Part shown: positions 23,429-35,889 of the stretch, piece after piece
How positions within the stretch are numbered: position 1 is the stretch's first letter
How the letters are laid out: each line of letters starts with the position of its first letter
Origin: Gnetum montanum
Lineage: Eukaryota; Streptophyta; Gnetopsida; Gnetales; Gnetaceae
DNA: 64,000 nt
Reading direction: 5' to 3'
NCBI GenBank assembly: GCA_015680685.1
Contig: MNCI01017947.1
Location: 280,096-344,095, forward strand
Position numbers and translations under genes: made by a program
Notes under the pieces: generated by a model
What the model was told of the DNA's origin: nothing
Database searches by the model: none
The model's input: the letters and a program-made list of their open reading frames with translations, nothing else

Positions 23429-25719
23429 TTATGGTTGTGAGAGCTTGTTTGGACTGTTGGTTCTAAAGAAGGGTCTTCTCTTTGTACGGTTGTTAGAACC
23501 AGTGGGTTGAAGGTTTACAGCTCTCATAGCATTACGTTGCTGCAGTTGAGTGGGGAGTTCCCCTTGCATCGTTGGAGCGGGTGGTAGTGGAACTATCGGT
23601 TCAAGAGATGTGGATGGATTCAGAGGATGGTATGCATGTGGAGTGTCTCTTCCAAGAGAGGGAGTCTTAAAATACTCCTGCACTTGGTAGTGTCGTTGTG
23701 GAGTCATGTGACTAACACAGTCACTTGGAGAAACCAGCTGCTACACGTAATAGCCATATGGATCTGGTTGTTTGTAAGGATATTGTTGCCTAGGCGGTGG
23801 CATCCCCCATGACTATGGGTATTACCACTGCTGGTGTTGCTCAATAGGTTGTGGCGGAGTTCCACTTGGATAATACATTAAGGGTTGGTGGAACTGCCTT
23901 GGGTTACCTTGGGGATAAGGTAACCTTCAGAGTGCTTGCCATTTGTTAAGTCATGGGTTAAGTGCATACACCCCAGACTCTTNTTATCATGGTCACTCCT
24001 TCGCTCCTTAGACTCCTATATGATTTTTAAAATGGTTTTGAATCTACTATCTAAGGAGTCCCACATTTGATCTACCTTAGCCGATAGTTCGGTTGTTAAC
24101 TTTTGAAGTGGCAAGGTTTTTCTGCACACAAACTCTTTGAGTGATGACTCATCCTCTTCCTCATAGAACCTTACTCCCCTCTTTCGGAGGGAAGGATTGT
24201 GGTTATAATCTTCCTTGCTTTCTCTTTTCCATAGCTCTCCTTCTTCTTTAGCTACTTGCTTCAACAGTCTATGAACTTCATGGGATCTAAGTTCAGATAA
24301 TCTCCCTTGGGCATATGTTCCAAGGATTCTCCTAGTTTCATGTCTTAGCCCATCTACAAGGTGGCCTAGTTGATCCTATTGTGCATAACCATGGCCCGGG
24401 CAACGATGTAGTAATGCATAATATCAGCCCTTGGTAGCATCCAAGGGTTTGTGATTACCTTGCTTCCATCCTTGGATCTGCTTACGCAACTTGGACACTC
24501 TGGAGTACATTTGGTATTTATCATTAAATAATTCTAGCATCGTACTTCATCGTCTAATGGATTCTGATTCTAAGAACCGGTACCATCTTTTTGCTTCTTT
24601 TATGAGTGTCCTAGGGAACAAATTTAACTTCTACCACTCATTTTCAATATTCTGCAAGGCATAGGCATCGTGGAATGCCTGTAAGTGGTTTTGTGAATTA
24701 GCATTGTATCTCCCCTCAAATCGTGGGATATTATTCATGTCTAGTCTCTTGATCTGGCTATATTTCTGGTGCCTTGTAGGTATTCTAACTACCTTTGTAA
24801 TGTCTAACATACTCCGGGTTACTAGTAGGGGTTCTTCGTTGTCATTTCTTTCATGGTGTCTATGATGCCTACGCAGTTCCCTACTTTTCCTTCTTCCATG
24901 TCATGATTCCCTAGAGTGCCCTCATCCTCACTCTCGACTTTCTCATCGAGGTCTCTCATCTTGCTTATCCTTACCCTTATCCTCACGGTTGTGCTCTTTG
25001 TGACTACATCTTGATGTGGAAGGAGAGGGTGAATGATGCAATGAAGGTGAAGAAGAAGGAGAACCATCGCCATGACGATGTTTCTTACCTTTTCTTCGGT
25101 GGTTACGACCCCGATTGTGATAACAATCTAATTACCCACCCTTGTCATGTGTTTGTGTTCCCTCATTGAACACTTGACGTTCATGGGGATTAGAACCTGG
25201 GTTGTGAATCATGGAGTATAGGTTCTAATACCCCACATTTTCATCATCTTTAAGAGGGGGAACATCATTTGATGGAGAACTTATTAGAATTGGTTCACCA
25301 TCTCCAATTTTGCTTAGGACGTGCAGGACCCCCTTACCCTTCAACGATGTATGGTAGCTCTCCTACCACGAGTCCCTTAAACATTGCACCGTTATGAGAT
25401 GGTAATCCCTTGTGTCATAATCTTCTGCAATGTATTCAGCGTATAGCTACGCCATGCCTATCTGTGCAAGAGCATGAAGGAGCATGTTGGGGACTACACG
25501 ATCTAGGGGTAACACTATGTTACCTTGCAAGTCTCACCAACATAGTTGTTCATCCTGATGGAGGATAAAAGTAAAATCGGGTATATACTCATCATGATGA
25601 CTATATACCACCTGATACTATTGAGGAACTGGCGGTTCTTGGTTACCTATGTTGTGCTACTGACTGTCTCTTATGTGATCCCTAGGTGGTGAAGTGCTTT
25701 TATGAGAAGAAGAAGACAT
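23429..25719 (-). pseudogene. gag: gag (element 1)
   Basis: The start is the minus-strand ATG at 25719, which opens with MSSSSHKS and is matched by ATG starts at the same place in element 2 (41527) and element B (52243). A conserved N-terminal motif, HDEYIPDFTFILHQDEQL, lies near 25590. The capsid-like core at 24740-24400 has IPRFEGRYNAN, HLQAFHDAYALQNIEN and LELFNDKYQMYS, the usual plant gag pattern. A charged, helix-rich segment (LSAKVDQMWDSLDSRFKTIL) follows near 24080. The C-terminal part (about 23900-23429) is rich in P and Q. I do not see a clear CCHC knuckle. Several TAG stops interrupt it. Gag would form the particle shell and bind element RNA. Confidence 0.8.
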
Positions 25720-25845
25720 CTTAGTTTAGTTCAGTGTGTTTTTTTTCATTATGTTATTTTTCATATGATTAACCCTAAGGGTTCGTTTAAGCTTCCCAAC
25801 AATGTGGATGATTTCCTATGTTCTACTTAGCACACAAACAACTTA
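25720..25845 (-). other. Leader between primer site and gag (element 1)
   Basis: About 125 bp of AT-rich sequence with no frame. The aligned leaders of elements 2 and B share the phrase AACCCTAA and short A/T runs before the gag ATG. Confidence 0.6.
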
Positions 25846-25866
25846 GTTCCCCGGCAACGGTGCCAA
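25846..25866 (-). promoter_or_regulatory. Primer binding site, tRNA-Asp type (element 1)
   Basis: Minus-strand TTGGCACCGTTGCCGGGGAA directly follows the LTR end CACTCATCA. It matches the tRNA-Asp-complementary site used by Athila-type elements (TGGCGCCGTTGCCGGGGA) with one change. This is the best-preserved primer site in the window and fixes orientation. Confidence 0.9.
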
Positions 25867-26640
25867 TGATGAGTGGCGAGGTATCCCTACACTCAACCAT
25901 AAAAATACAAGCATTACATGCGCAATCCAGTTGAACTCTGCAGACTAAGTGCCTACACGCCTTATGGAACACCTAAGGTTAATTAATTGTTGTCCTCCCA
26001 AGCTTACTTGTAATTGTCATGGTTGTATGGTCAAGTAAGCTTAAGGCATGTGATTTTTATATCTTTTATGTTTTTATTGCCTATGCTAAGAGAGGAAATG
26101 GGTGAAGAGGCTATGTAACTAACTTTAACTAAATAAGCCTTAATTATCCTATCATCAGTATTTTTTCCCACTTGCCTTTTCACACCCTAAACCAATGCAA
26201 TGCTACTAGGATTACCAAATGCTATTTGTTACCGGGATTACCAAGCGTAATGCACGTGCTCGAAGTGGTCATACTGAATGCACTTAACTATGAGAGTTGA
26301 GGGTTGAGAGAGATTAAGTCCTTAAGAAAGCATTTAAAAAATTAAAAATAATTAAAGTCCTATTTAGCTTAATCCATGCACTGCAAGGTTTATCCAAAAG
26401 TTCGTCTTTATTGCCGTACACAATTGTGTGCTCAGGTACAAAATTGCTCAAATAAAGATCCGTTCACTTTGGGACTCCTACTTCGGGCACATGGAAATTA
26501 TTCTAACTCTAGAATGGAAAAATGGCAAGAGATTGTCTAAGTTCTAGATCTAGATGGAGAAACAAGGGAGAGCAACCTCTTATTTATAGAACTAGTGGCG
26601 GACTGCGATATCGTAGCCCATGCGATATCGCGTTCCATCA
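25867..26640 (-). repeat. 5' LTR of element 1 (774 bp)
   Basis: The plus-strand ends TGATGAG and TTCCATCA match the partner at 19806-20640. It has a TATA box on the minus strand at 26581-26588 and just two GATATC sites upstream of it. Many differences from the partner are G to A or C to T, as expected for decay of methylated cytosine. Confidence 0.92.
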
Positions 26641-27399
26641 ACTCTTATTTGCATTCTAAATATGAAAGGAAGGGGGGTAGTGTTAGAACCTAAAATAATT
26701 GAAACATAGGTGCACCCCAAGATTTATAGAAGTTTATAACTTAGTGTTACCTAGTAGAATCGAACATATAACTTGGGGTTTCTAGGCTAAGACTCGTACC
26801 AATAGGAAAACACCTTATTGTTTGCATTCTAAATATGAGTAACTTCTTACTTGAAATAACATTACAAATTTGAAACATCTTAAGATGAATTACTATGTTA
26901 ACTTTATTAACCTATTCAATTACCTTGAAATTTGAGCTATCAAAATGCATGAAATAAGATCTAGGTGATGCTACCATCCAAGTTTTTCAAACAAGGATAT
27001 GACACTTTTATCACATGTCCTTATTAAGGATCTTCATTCACATGATTATAATATTTTTCATTTCACTTTTTGTAGCTAGAGCCTTCTTGATATACAATAC
27101 GCATCTTCCTTATTTGTAGTGTGGGGGGTTATTTTTCTTACTCTTAGTTATCCTCCTTCATTTTTGACTATTAGTGGAATAACAATTCTTATTGTCACAC
27201 AAATTTTATCATTTTCTATGGTGTATCCTAATTGAAAATTCTTTACATTAGGAATCAAACCAAAATTCCATGTGACATGGGACAATGATAGGCATCCATC
27301 CTTAGGTACCTATGTTCTAGAGTTTCAAGATCAACTTGAAAACTAGTTTTAAAACTTAGGAAATATTTTCTACCATATCTTGTTCCCATTTCAATGATT
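26641..27399. other. AT-rich flank with a possible copia-type polypurine tract and LTR start
   Basis: GAAAGGAAGGGGGGTAG at 26664-26680 is followed by TGTTAGAACC at 26681, which looks like a polypurine tract and the first bases of a plus-strand LTR. The rest of that LTR was not delimited. TTTGCATTCTAAATATG occurs twice (about 26649 and 26821). Confidence 0.35.
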
Positions 27400-29800
27400 T
27401 TCTTGCTACTTTCCATTTTCATTTAATATGTGGTACCAAATTTCTTCTTTTAGAAAAAAAAAAACTATTAGCTGAGAGATTCTTTCTTGGAATTGATTTT
27501 GTTTTTTGATTGATTCTTCTTCTTGTAATTTGAATTACTACAACTCCTTTCTTAATGTGCACTTCATCAAGTAGGAAAATGATGAAAATTGATATCCTTT
27601 GTTTTAGTTCATAATCTTGAGTTTTTACAAATCACATTGGTAATTCATTTATGCTCTTTATCTTCTAAACTAATTTTCTTATTTACATATTATTTATATG
27701 CTTAACTTCCCTTATCTTTAGTTGTGGTTACCACCATAATTTCTTTGTAATTGTTTTTAGGAATGTTGTGTTCATTGGTATTGCATTTTTTTGTTGGATT
27801 TATACTAACACTTTAGGATCATTTTATTGTACAAATCTTCTTAGCCTATTAGGTTCTATGCAAAGGCCCTTCATAATTAATTGAAGTTATCTTTATATTA
27901 TCTTCGTTCAACTTCTCCTTCAATTATCCTTGTGCTTTGTAAGATTCTTATAAATTTAGTTTTCTTGGTTGGATTTTTATAGTGCCTAATATCTAACATT
28001 ACAATTTATCAATTCTTTCTTTTACTTATTATAGGCTCTGATATTATCTTAGATTTTTAGTTCTACACCTTCATATTAACTCTAATATCCTAGGATCTAA
28101 TGAGTAGGAAGTAAGATAATAACTCTATTTTTTAGATAACATTTCTTTATAGCTTTCTATAGTTATGAGTACTGTAAGTCTTACTTAACTTGACTACTTA
28201 CAAATCCTCTTATAATGAACAAAGTCACATTGAATTTATTCAACTTGATGCTAGTCATAATCTATTATAGATAGTCTATAATAACTACTATTTTTGATTA
28301 TGGTGAATCATAACATCATCTTTAGATAGCTATTATTTCATATTACATTGGACTAAGATTATAAGAAATTCTTGTATCTTAATGGTATTATTATTCCTCT
28401 AGCAATGCATCTTCTTTTAGGTATACACCTTATTTTGCATCATGGGCTTATGACACACATACAATGCTTATTAATAAGTATTTTGCATCATGGGCTTATG
28501 TAGGTTGGACCACCCTAGACTTCTTCAATAATCCCCCACTAAGTTAGGTTAATTTTTTTTTTATGACAATTGATGGACTACTACCTTCTTGTTCTTTTTC
28601 TATTGATGTCTTCTCTTAGAAATTCTATTGGTCTAGAACCAATAGAAATTACATTCTATATATTCTACCTTATATTCAGTTGATGGATTTTTAATTGTTA
28701 TTGAATTATCATCTACTAATTTTTAAGCCTTTTTGATTCTAGAGCATATCTTCTCTTCTCTACTTCAAAAGAAGTATTTTCTAGATTTATATCCACCAAC
28801 ATAATATCATTTGTAAATAGTGTACACTAAAGGACTTCATCTTATATTTTTTTTTATTAATTCATCCATAATAAATAAAATTCATCCATAATAATGAAAA
28901 ATAAATACAGGCTAAGTGTAGATCAACTATGATTGGAAAATCAAATGTGATTCCACATGTTATTCGAACTTTAGTGGTAGCTCCTTCATATGTCTTGGAT
29001 CAATTTAATTTATTTATCATGAATGTTTATCCTCCATAAGCTCAACTAAATAATATCGCTAAATGCTTTGTCATATGAAATGAAGATCATATGTATATTT
29101 TTTCTATGTTTGTTGAATTTCTCCATAAATTTTCATATTTTAAAAATGACTTCTATAGTAGGTCTCCTTGACATAAATACTAAGTAATATTTTGGTACTA
29201 TTAATTCAAGTTTAAGATGCTCCTCTATGACTCTTTTTCAAAACTTCATACTATGGTTTATTAGCTTGATCCCTTTATAGTTATACAATTCTGTAAATCT
29301 CTTTTATTTTTGGAGATGAGAATAATAATGCTTTTTATTTAATTTTTAGACATTTCTCCATTCTTTAAATTTTTATCAAATAATTATGATTACAGTAAAA
29401 CTTCTATATATCATAGTGCTTTTTGAGCTTTGATAGAAATGTTATTTAGTTGAGTAGCTATTTCATTTTTCATTTTTTGATAAGGTTGTCTTCACCTTAG
29501 AGAAAGAAAATTCATTAACCAAACCAAAATTTGGTTCTGGTTCTTAGATGTCTTCTCTTAGAAATTCTTCTTTTACTAATTTTTAAAAATAATTTTTCCA
29601 CCTATCCAAAATTTCATTGTCATTTACTAAAATTTTTTCATCTACCTTCTTGATGCATTTAACATGATCAATATTCTTACATTTCTTATTTCTACTTTTT
29701 GTTAGTTTTAAATGGATTTTTTCTTCTTTTTATTATTCCTAATTTTTCATAGAACTTATGAAAGATCTTATGTTTGGCTTTTTGGTTGTTGTTACTTTTG

Positions 29801-29831
<31 letters not shown>

Positions 29832-30720
29832 NCTATACATCAACCTAATTTCTTGGTTTCAACTTTGCTACCATTCATTAAAGATTTTTTTCTTGTTTTG
29901 GTTAGCATGTTGCACTTCACCACTCCATTACCATGTCTTCTTTGGGATGTAATTTTTTCCTTTTTTTTTTATCCAAAATGTTCTTTCTAATTTTTATATG
30001 CAACTTTCCATTTAGCCCTAAATTATATTTGTATACTAATCATAATTCTTGATGCCTTCTTGAAGCATTTATTCTTTAAATAAGATGATGTTATCTTCCT
30101 TCAAATTCCACCATTTTATATATTTAATCCCTTTTGTGTCACTACCTTTGAAGCTTTTCATAGATAAATCAATGATCATTAGTTGAGGTTGAGTTATGAG
30201 GCTCTCTCCACATATGACCTTGTAGTTATACATGACCACGTCTCTTTTGTGCAACAGGAAATAATCAATTTGTGTTTTACCCATACTACTCTTATGTAAG
30301 AAAATGTTTTTTCTCTTCTAGAAATAAGTATTTGCAATTGCAAGATCATAGACACAAATAAATTATAGTAGTAAATCTCTCATATTATTGTGCTCTTCAA
30401 ATCTATGTCCTCCATGAATCTTGTCAAATATCATTATTATAGATCCAATATGATCATTAAAATTCCATCTAATGAATATGCTTTCTTGGTGAAAAATTCC
30501 TTGAAGTACCATATCCATTGAATCCCAAGCATCTTGCTTGATGGAGTTTTCTAAGGTAATTTGTGAAGCATATATGCTAATGATATTAATGGTCTAATTT
30601 TTAAGCATAAGTTTTATACCAAAAATTTGATTGCCATGAGGGTATACATGTACCAATTTATCTTTGACAAATTGATCGACAATGATGGAAATATACCTAA
30701 AACTTAATATTGTGAAGAAA
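27400..30720 (-). pseudogene. LINE remnant: endonuclease end, RT and C-terminal region
   Basis: On the minus strand, 30284-30069 gives KTQIDYFLLHKRD, VICGESLITQPQLMI and IKWWNLKEDNI, matching the end of the apurinic endonuclease domain in plant LINEs. RT follows: 29160-29050 has RPTIEVIF, KFMEKFNKHRKNIHMIFIS, and a DD-box relic lies near 28830 (LFTNDIMLVDINLE in place of FADDIVLV). Further on, about 27870-27820, IEPNRLRRFVQ recalls the RLRWFGHV motif after RT. The domain order is intact but the frame is shredded. A run of 27 T ending in N (29805-29832) interrupts it. Its motifs differ from those of the LINEs at 17640-19805 and 42880-43304, so it is a second LINE lineage. Confidence 0.78.
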
Positions 30721-31340
30721 TATAAATATTTTAGACTTAAAAACTTTTAAAATTATAAGTGAAAATATTATATATAATAATAATTTGTAAACGGTTGGAA
30801 GGCTTTACATATAATGAAGAACAAATGTAGTAGTCACAATATTTGAATGTGAATAATTATATATATATATTCAAATAACTATACAACCTATAATGTTTTA
30901 TATGTAATGTAGGTTTCAAGTCTTGAATAAGAATCATGAAAGAGAAGAAAAAACCTTTAAAAAACAAATTTTTAAAAATGAATTCAAGGTGAACACTCAA
31001 TTCTTATATACAGTTTTTTTAAAGGTAAACCCAAATCTATAGTGGTTGGGGCATATTTGACATAAGAAAAAAAACAATCATTATAGCTTTAGATACAAGA
31101 GATTTCCATTACAAAGGAGCTAACAACAAAGCTTCCATGAGCATTTGAACCACCAAAAAAGAAAACATCCAACATATGAAAAGATTAAAACAAACCCAAT
31201 AAAAGTGATCACTGACTACAATACTCTTATAAGAAACTAATTTTTTATCATTAGAATCTAAAGTAAGATATTCTATTTGAAAAGTAAAAATAATCGTAAG
31301 ATCTTAAGAGAGATTATATGAAAATCTTAACAATAGTAAG
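30721..31340. other. AT-rich DNA before element 2
   Basis: No gene is visible. It includes a short TATATATATA run near 30861. The last 85 bp resemble 42668-42745, on the other side of element 2. Confidence 0.5.
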
Positions 31341-32326
31341 TGATGAGTGGCAAGTACCTCTATGCTCAATCATATGAATTACTAAGTGTTCACATGTAAT
31401 CTGGTTGAATTCCATGGACTCTATGTCTTCCGATGCATTAGCTTCTAGGAAGTGAACTTGCCTTAATAGTCATTCATTGTCTTCCCAATTACACTTATGA
31501 TGTACAAAGATATGGTTAAATGTAATCGAGGTATATGATTTTTATTATTTTATGTTTTATGTTCTTGGTGCTTTAAAATAGAGAAATGAAGTAATTTAAT
31601 AGCTAATTTAATCTGCTAATTAAGGAATCTCTAACTAATCCTAACATAAGTATCCAATCCCACTTTCTATACACATCCTAAATGCATAGAACATTGTTGG
31701 GCTACCAGGAATTAAGTGCTGATGGGATCACCAAATGTTGTATGTTATGCCCAAAGTGGTCATATTTATGTGTTTAATCTATTTAGCTTAATTACTTAAT
31801 TAATGAATTGAAGTCTAGTTTAGCTTAATTAATTGCATAATTAATGAAAATATTAAATAAAAAATAAATCATTAATTTATTCCAAGTGCTATAAGGTTTG
31901 ATCAAAAGGCTCATCTTTATTACCATTCACACTAGTGTGCTCAAGTACGTCAATGCTTGAATAAAGATCTGTACACTTTCTAAGTCCTACTACAGGCACT
32001 CAGAGAAATATTCTAACTCTTAAATGACAAAACTACAAGATCTTTGCTACAACTATGACTTTTCCTCCTATAAACATAGTTGGTGAGTGTGTATTTATAG
32101 ACTTTATTGTGGAGCTACGTCAATGGGGCCCCATAAACATAGAAATCTCTAGGAGTGGCTACTATTCTAAGAGAGATACCATTACCTATCTGGTGCTAGG
32201 ATTCAACCTTATAATTGCATTTATTAGGTAGATACAATGGATCCACCACCTCCCATTAGGATAACTATTTAAGCCATCTCATTTAGGTGACTCATCGCTA
32301 GTTGATACCTAGATGGATCCCCATCA
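31341..32326 (-). repeat. 3' LTR of element 2 (inner end approximate)
   Basis: It starts TGATGAGTGG on the plus strand and runs parallel to 41682-42609 up to about 32140. Beyond that the U3 parts differ. I place the inner end at CCCCATCA (32326), but no polypurine tract follows, so it may be a deletion joint. The minus-strand TATA box is at 32092-32099. Confidence 0.75.
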
Positions 32327-32419
32327 CTCATGCTTGCTCATTTCTCCTGCTTGCTCAAGAGCCATTCTCAATACTCACGCAACTATTGGGATGTGGCAAG
32401 TGGAGGTGGTGGCTACTAC

Positions 32420-33366
32420 TTCTCTTCTTGAATGGTTGTTATAGGCACTTTTTCCTTCATCATCTCTGTCTAATTAGTAGTTAGAGTGCATTGGATAACA
32501 TTATTCATATAGCGGACTATCCCTCCCCTTTAACATGATTTTCTGATGAGGCATGGAAAGGGAAGTGCCTTCCTTCCACGTTCATTTTCTTTAAACTACT
32601 TCTCTATCTCTAGATAGATCAACTGTGGAAGGTTAACAGGAAATCTCCCACTTAGAGTAGCGCACGCATGGGCAAAAAAGGTAGTGATCTTGCTGAGCCT
32701 CATCATAGGGTTTAGGTGAAAGGCCATAATCTTGTAGTGAATTCTTTCTGCTGATGTGAGCATGTCATACTCCTTGTGGTCAACACTATAGCATTGCTGC
32801 ATCCATTCCTTTTTGATGTTAGGGTCCTCTTACATTGGAATCTTGGCAAGATTCACCCTAGGTTCTAGCAACCCAAGTGCTTCAGTAATGGCTAGCACTA
32901 AGTAGGACATTGAGACGTTCTTGATTTTTATTATTGAACTAGCTTGCTTGTTGTTCCAAAATAATAATTTCTCTCCCATATAGCACTCCCTGTTAGAAGT
33001 GATAATTGGCCACATGGGAAGGTCTTCAGTTGGTCCTATACCACCTTAGGTGCTTTCTCTAGAAAAGTGCCAAAGTTTAACACCTAGAGCATTATTTTTT
33101 AGACATTTCTTGATCTGATTTGATTTAGGTAGGCATCTTTCAAGGTCACTTCAACATTTTCTTACTAAGCTAGTGCCTCATCTTGATGGGAATGTTCTGT
33201 TACTACTACTGGTTCTAGAATCTGATGAATGGATTCCACTTTGGCCTCTTTCCTAAGAGGACTTGTGGCATAGATTGCAATTGCTTCTTCTTGGGCCTAT
33301 TCTTGGCCATTTCTCCCTTGGTTGAGATGGTCTACCTTCCTATGTATGTTTTCCTTTCAGTGCCAT
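32420..33366 (-). pseudogene. Third ORF after pol, N-terminal half (element 2)
   Basis: The start is the minus-strand ATG at 33366, just after an acceptor-like site (CAG decayed to CAA). The translation shows, in order, LPMWPIITSNRECYMG, IIKIKNVSMSYLVLAITEAL, NLAKIPM, IKKEWMQQCYSVDHKEYDML and KITTFFAHACATLSGRFPVN. The same blocks in the same order occur in element B (60600-61250) with many substitutions, so selection acted on the protein. It then has a P-rich patch and is cut off near 32420. I do not recognise the family. Its position matches the env-like ORF of Athila elements, yet I see no signal peptide or membrane segment in this half. Confidence 0.65.
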
Positions 33367-33671
33367 TTGCAGTCACAACACAACCGTAGATTAGTAAATA
33401 TAATGTATAAATTTGAATATTTGAATACCTTATCTCATTAGTTAGTTACACTTGGCTATGGTTAAACCATGGTAGATTAATTATTTTATTCTTATTTTAT
33501 TAATTAATTTTTTATTATAGGTTTCACTGAATCTTGTTGAAAGGGTTTAACTTTTGAAATTTGATTTCTAAATGTTGATTTCTTAGTTAAACCTTTGTGG
33601 GAGTTAGAAAAATAGCAAAAATTATTTTGTCAAAAATGGAACATTTATGGCTTCCATGACTAAGAGCTTAC
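33367..33671 (-). other. Candidate intron before the third ORF (element 2)
   Basis: The minus-strand donor is CTGGAG|GTAAGC at 33671, a near-consensus site. The acceptor is GACTGCAA|ATGG at 33367, where an AG has probably decayed to AA. The length would be 305 nt, close to the 299 nt of the aligned stretch in element B. Confidence 0.45.
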
Positions 33672-33926
33672 CTCCAGGAGCTACAAGGTCAAAGAATAGA
33701 GTGATTTGGATAAACAATAAGGAAGTTATTGGCTCTAGAAAGTTTTGGGCTTTAAAATTTTTAAAAACTCCCTTGGCGTTTATGAGCAAATGTGAAAATT
33801 TCTAAGGGAGGTCATGCATATTTATAGTATTTTTTACTACATTGATAGGGCCATGTATATGGGACCTTGTATATACATGGGCTCCATTGACAAGGCCTCG
33901 TTTACAAGGTCCATAAACAAAATTTT
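33672..33926 (-). promoter_or_regulatory. U3-like internal promoter candidate (element 2)
   Basis: Minus-strand TATAAATA at 33826-33819 is preceded by CCCTATCAATGTAGT and GTCAATGGAGCCC. The element's own LTR U3 has CCCTATTGATGGGG, GTTGATGTAGTATTTGCTAC and then TATAAATA. The order of phrases is the same. About 150 nt of leader lies between the TATA box and the donor. Confidence 0.5.
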
Positions 33927-35403
33927 CAATTTTGAATATGTTGAAAAATATAAGGAATTTTTAAGTGAATTTGGGGTCCATGGAGTCATAAAAAAGCCAA
34001 GAATATGATGAAATCACTAAAGAGGATCTTTGAAAGCTCAAAAATTCAAAACTTTAATGGAGAATGTCTAAATTAAAGAATATATGTGAAGGAGCACATG
34101 GTCGGATGCAAAAGATGGATGTACGAAAAATTCTAATTGCAAGAATGCCTAAGGATAAGGTGCTTAACAAACCCAATCAAGATATATGCAAGTGGGTCCT
34201 CCCCATAGCAAGCACATCCCTTGTTTGCCCTTGCATAACCTCAACCTAAGAAGTCCATGGGCCCCATACGTGATTAATGGTTGATAAAAGTTAAGGACCA
34301 AAACATAGAAGATTCTACCAAAGAATTCAAGTACATTAGACAAAGACATCGAACAAGAACATGGACACTGGCAATGATGGGAGTTACAAGCAGCATGGAT
34401 AGATGATGGAGAAGGTGGAATGGAATTCCATATTGAGGTCATAAGAAGTCCCTTTTGGATTTTTGTTTAAATGACCTGATAAGATCCATCCTTAGTACAA
34501 ACCAAAACTAACTACTTTTAGTGACTTTACATCACCACTCCAAGACCGATCCACCCCCTCAAGACACAAGAGTACTCCCACAGAACAACCACCATCCCTT
34601 AAGAAGAATAAAAGAGAAGTAGATAGTGAGAGAGGACCTTAGTTAGAGGGGACCTTCAGGGATGGGTAACATATCTTTCTAGTCTCATAACTAGTCCTTG
34701 TAGCCCTTTTATTTGTCTAAGGAGTATGCTTTGAATTCCCATCATGTTCTTTTTATTTTTTTTCTTCCTTTTTTTTGGGATGGGAACCACACCATTCAAA
34801 GACTTATTCAACTTCCTATTATTGATCAACACAGAATGACAAGAAGTCTATGAAAAACACTCATGCACCCAAGTAAGTAAAAGAGTAAAAAGAGTATTGA
34901 GTCCCCTTAAAGTCACACCCTATGCAAAATTTTGAATCCTTCCCAATTCTAGAAAGTACAAAGGTCATAAATTTATTAAAATTTTATTTAACAAAAGGGA
35001 CCTCATACCTCTAAAACAAGAAAAACCATAGAGTTTGTGAATGGGTGGATTTCATGGACTCACTGCCTATTCCATGAAAAAGAAACCATGTCTTAGCCAT
35101 CAATGCAAAAATTCAAAAATAAAAACCATACATTAGCAAATAAAACATTAAGCACAAACCACCATTAGTAAAAATCTACAGCACACTATGCCCTATTGGC
35201 ACAAAGCACATTTATTAACAAAAATTAGAAAATCACACTAAAATAAAGTAAGATATAGAATAAAGTGTAAAATATTTAAGTGCACTAATGATGTTGTAAA
35301 ACAAAAAATGGTGTAAAATAGGAAAAAGTTTTAAAATTAAAAAAAATTTGTAAAACAAAAAATAGAAAAATTAAGGGGCTGCATAGATGATTAGCATGGA
35401 TAG
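33927..35403 (-). other. Post-pol noncoding spacer (element 2)
   Basis: No coding frame. Conserved blocks shared with elements 1 and B lie at about 34188-34228 (minus GGACCCACTTGCAT) and 34635-34705 (GAACTAGAAAGATATGTTA-like and CCTCTAACTAAGG). Confidence 0.6.
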
Positions 35404-35416
35404 CCATCTCCCCCAC
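35404..35416 (-). promoter_or_regulatory. Internal polypurine-like motif (element 2)
   Basis: Minus-strand GTGGGGGAGATGG lies after the integrase end, aligned with ATGGGGGAGATGG in elements 1 and B. Confidence 0.55.
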
Positions 35417-35889
35417 AACTAATTTGGAAAGAGGAGATTCAAAATATTGAGCATGGTTGTCCATTTGTTGAGGTATTTGTTGCACTGGCTTTCTTGGGCT
35501 TGTGGAAAGGCTTTATCTATTGGATGTTAACCAACTGCTTCTTGCTTGGGGTTTTAGGTTTGTATATGATCATGACCCTAGAAGGAAAGGTTTCATCATT
35601 TATATAAGGCCCCTCCCATAGTGTTTGGAATTTTCTTTTTCAAGGAACATGTGTGAGGTTCTAATAGAGAACCTTATTTCTTGGTTGAAATTTCTCTTTT
35701 TGTATTCTAAGGTCACGTCATTGTTTGTTGAATGCATTGTGTGCTTCATTCAAGGATAAGATTACTAATCAATGTTCATCTAGCACATTTAAATTGATTA
35801 ATAAATTTTTTTTTTGTGCTAGACTTAGGTCAAGATCTAGGTCACATGTCGTTGAGAGTGTACAAAGCTCAGATTGAATTGGGAGAATT

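Larger units (their letters stand above)
19806..26640 (-). mobile_element. Element 1: family 1 Athila-like Ty3/gypsy, internally deleted, with target duplication
   Basis: A complete insertion of 6835 bp bounded by two related LTRs and a perfect 5-bp target duplication ACTCT (19801-19805 and 26641-26645). On the minus strand the order is 5' LTR, tRNA-Asp-like primer site, leader, gag, protease, a pol linker, then directly the post-pol spacer, an intron-like leader, the first few codons of a third ORF, the 3' tail, polypurine tract and 3' LTR. RT, RNase H, integrase and nearly all of the third ORF are missing relative to element B. By eye the two LTRs differ at roughly a dozen positions in their first 105 bp and less elsewhere, so the insertion is not recent. 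It could only have moved with proteins supplied in trans. Confidence 0.92.

Noticed and set aside
29712-29990. An F-rich frame spanning a long T run and an N
   Set aside because: It translates a homopolymer and an unknown base inside a LINE remnant on the opposite strand.
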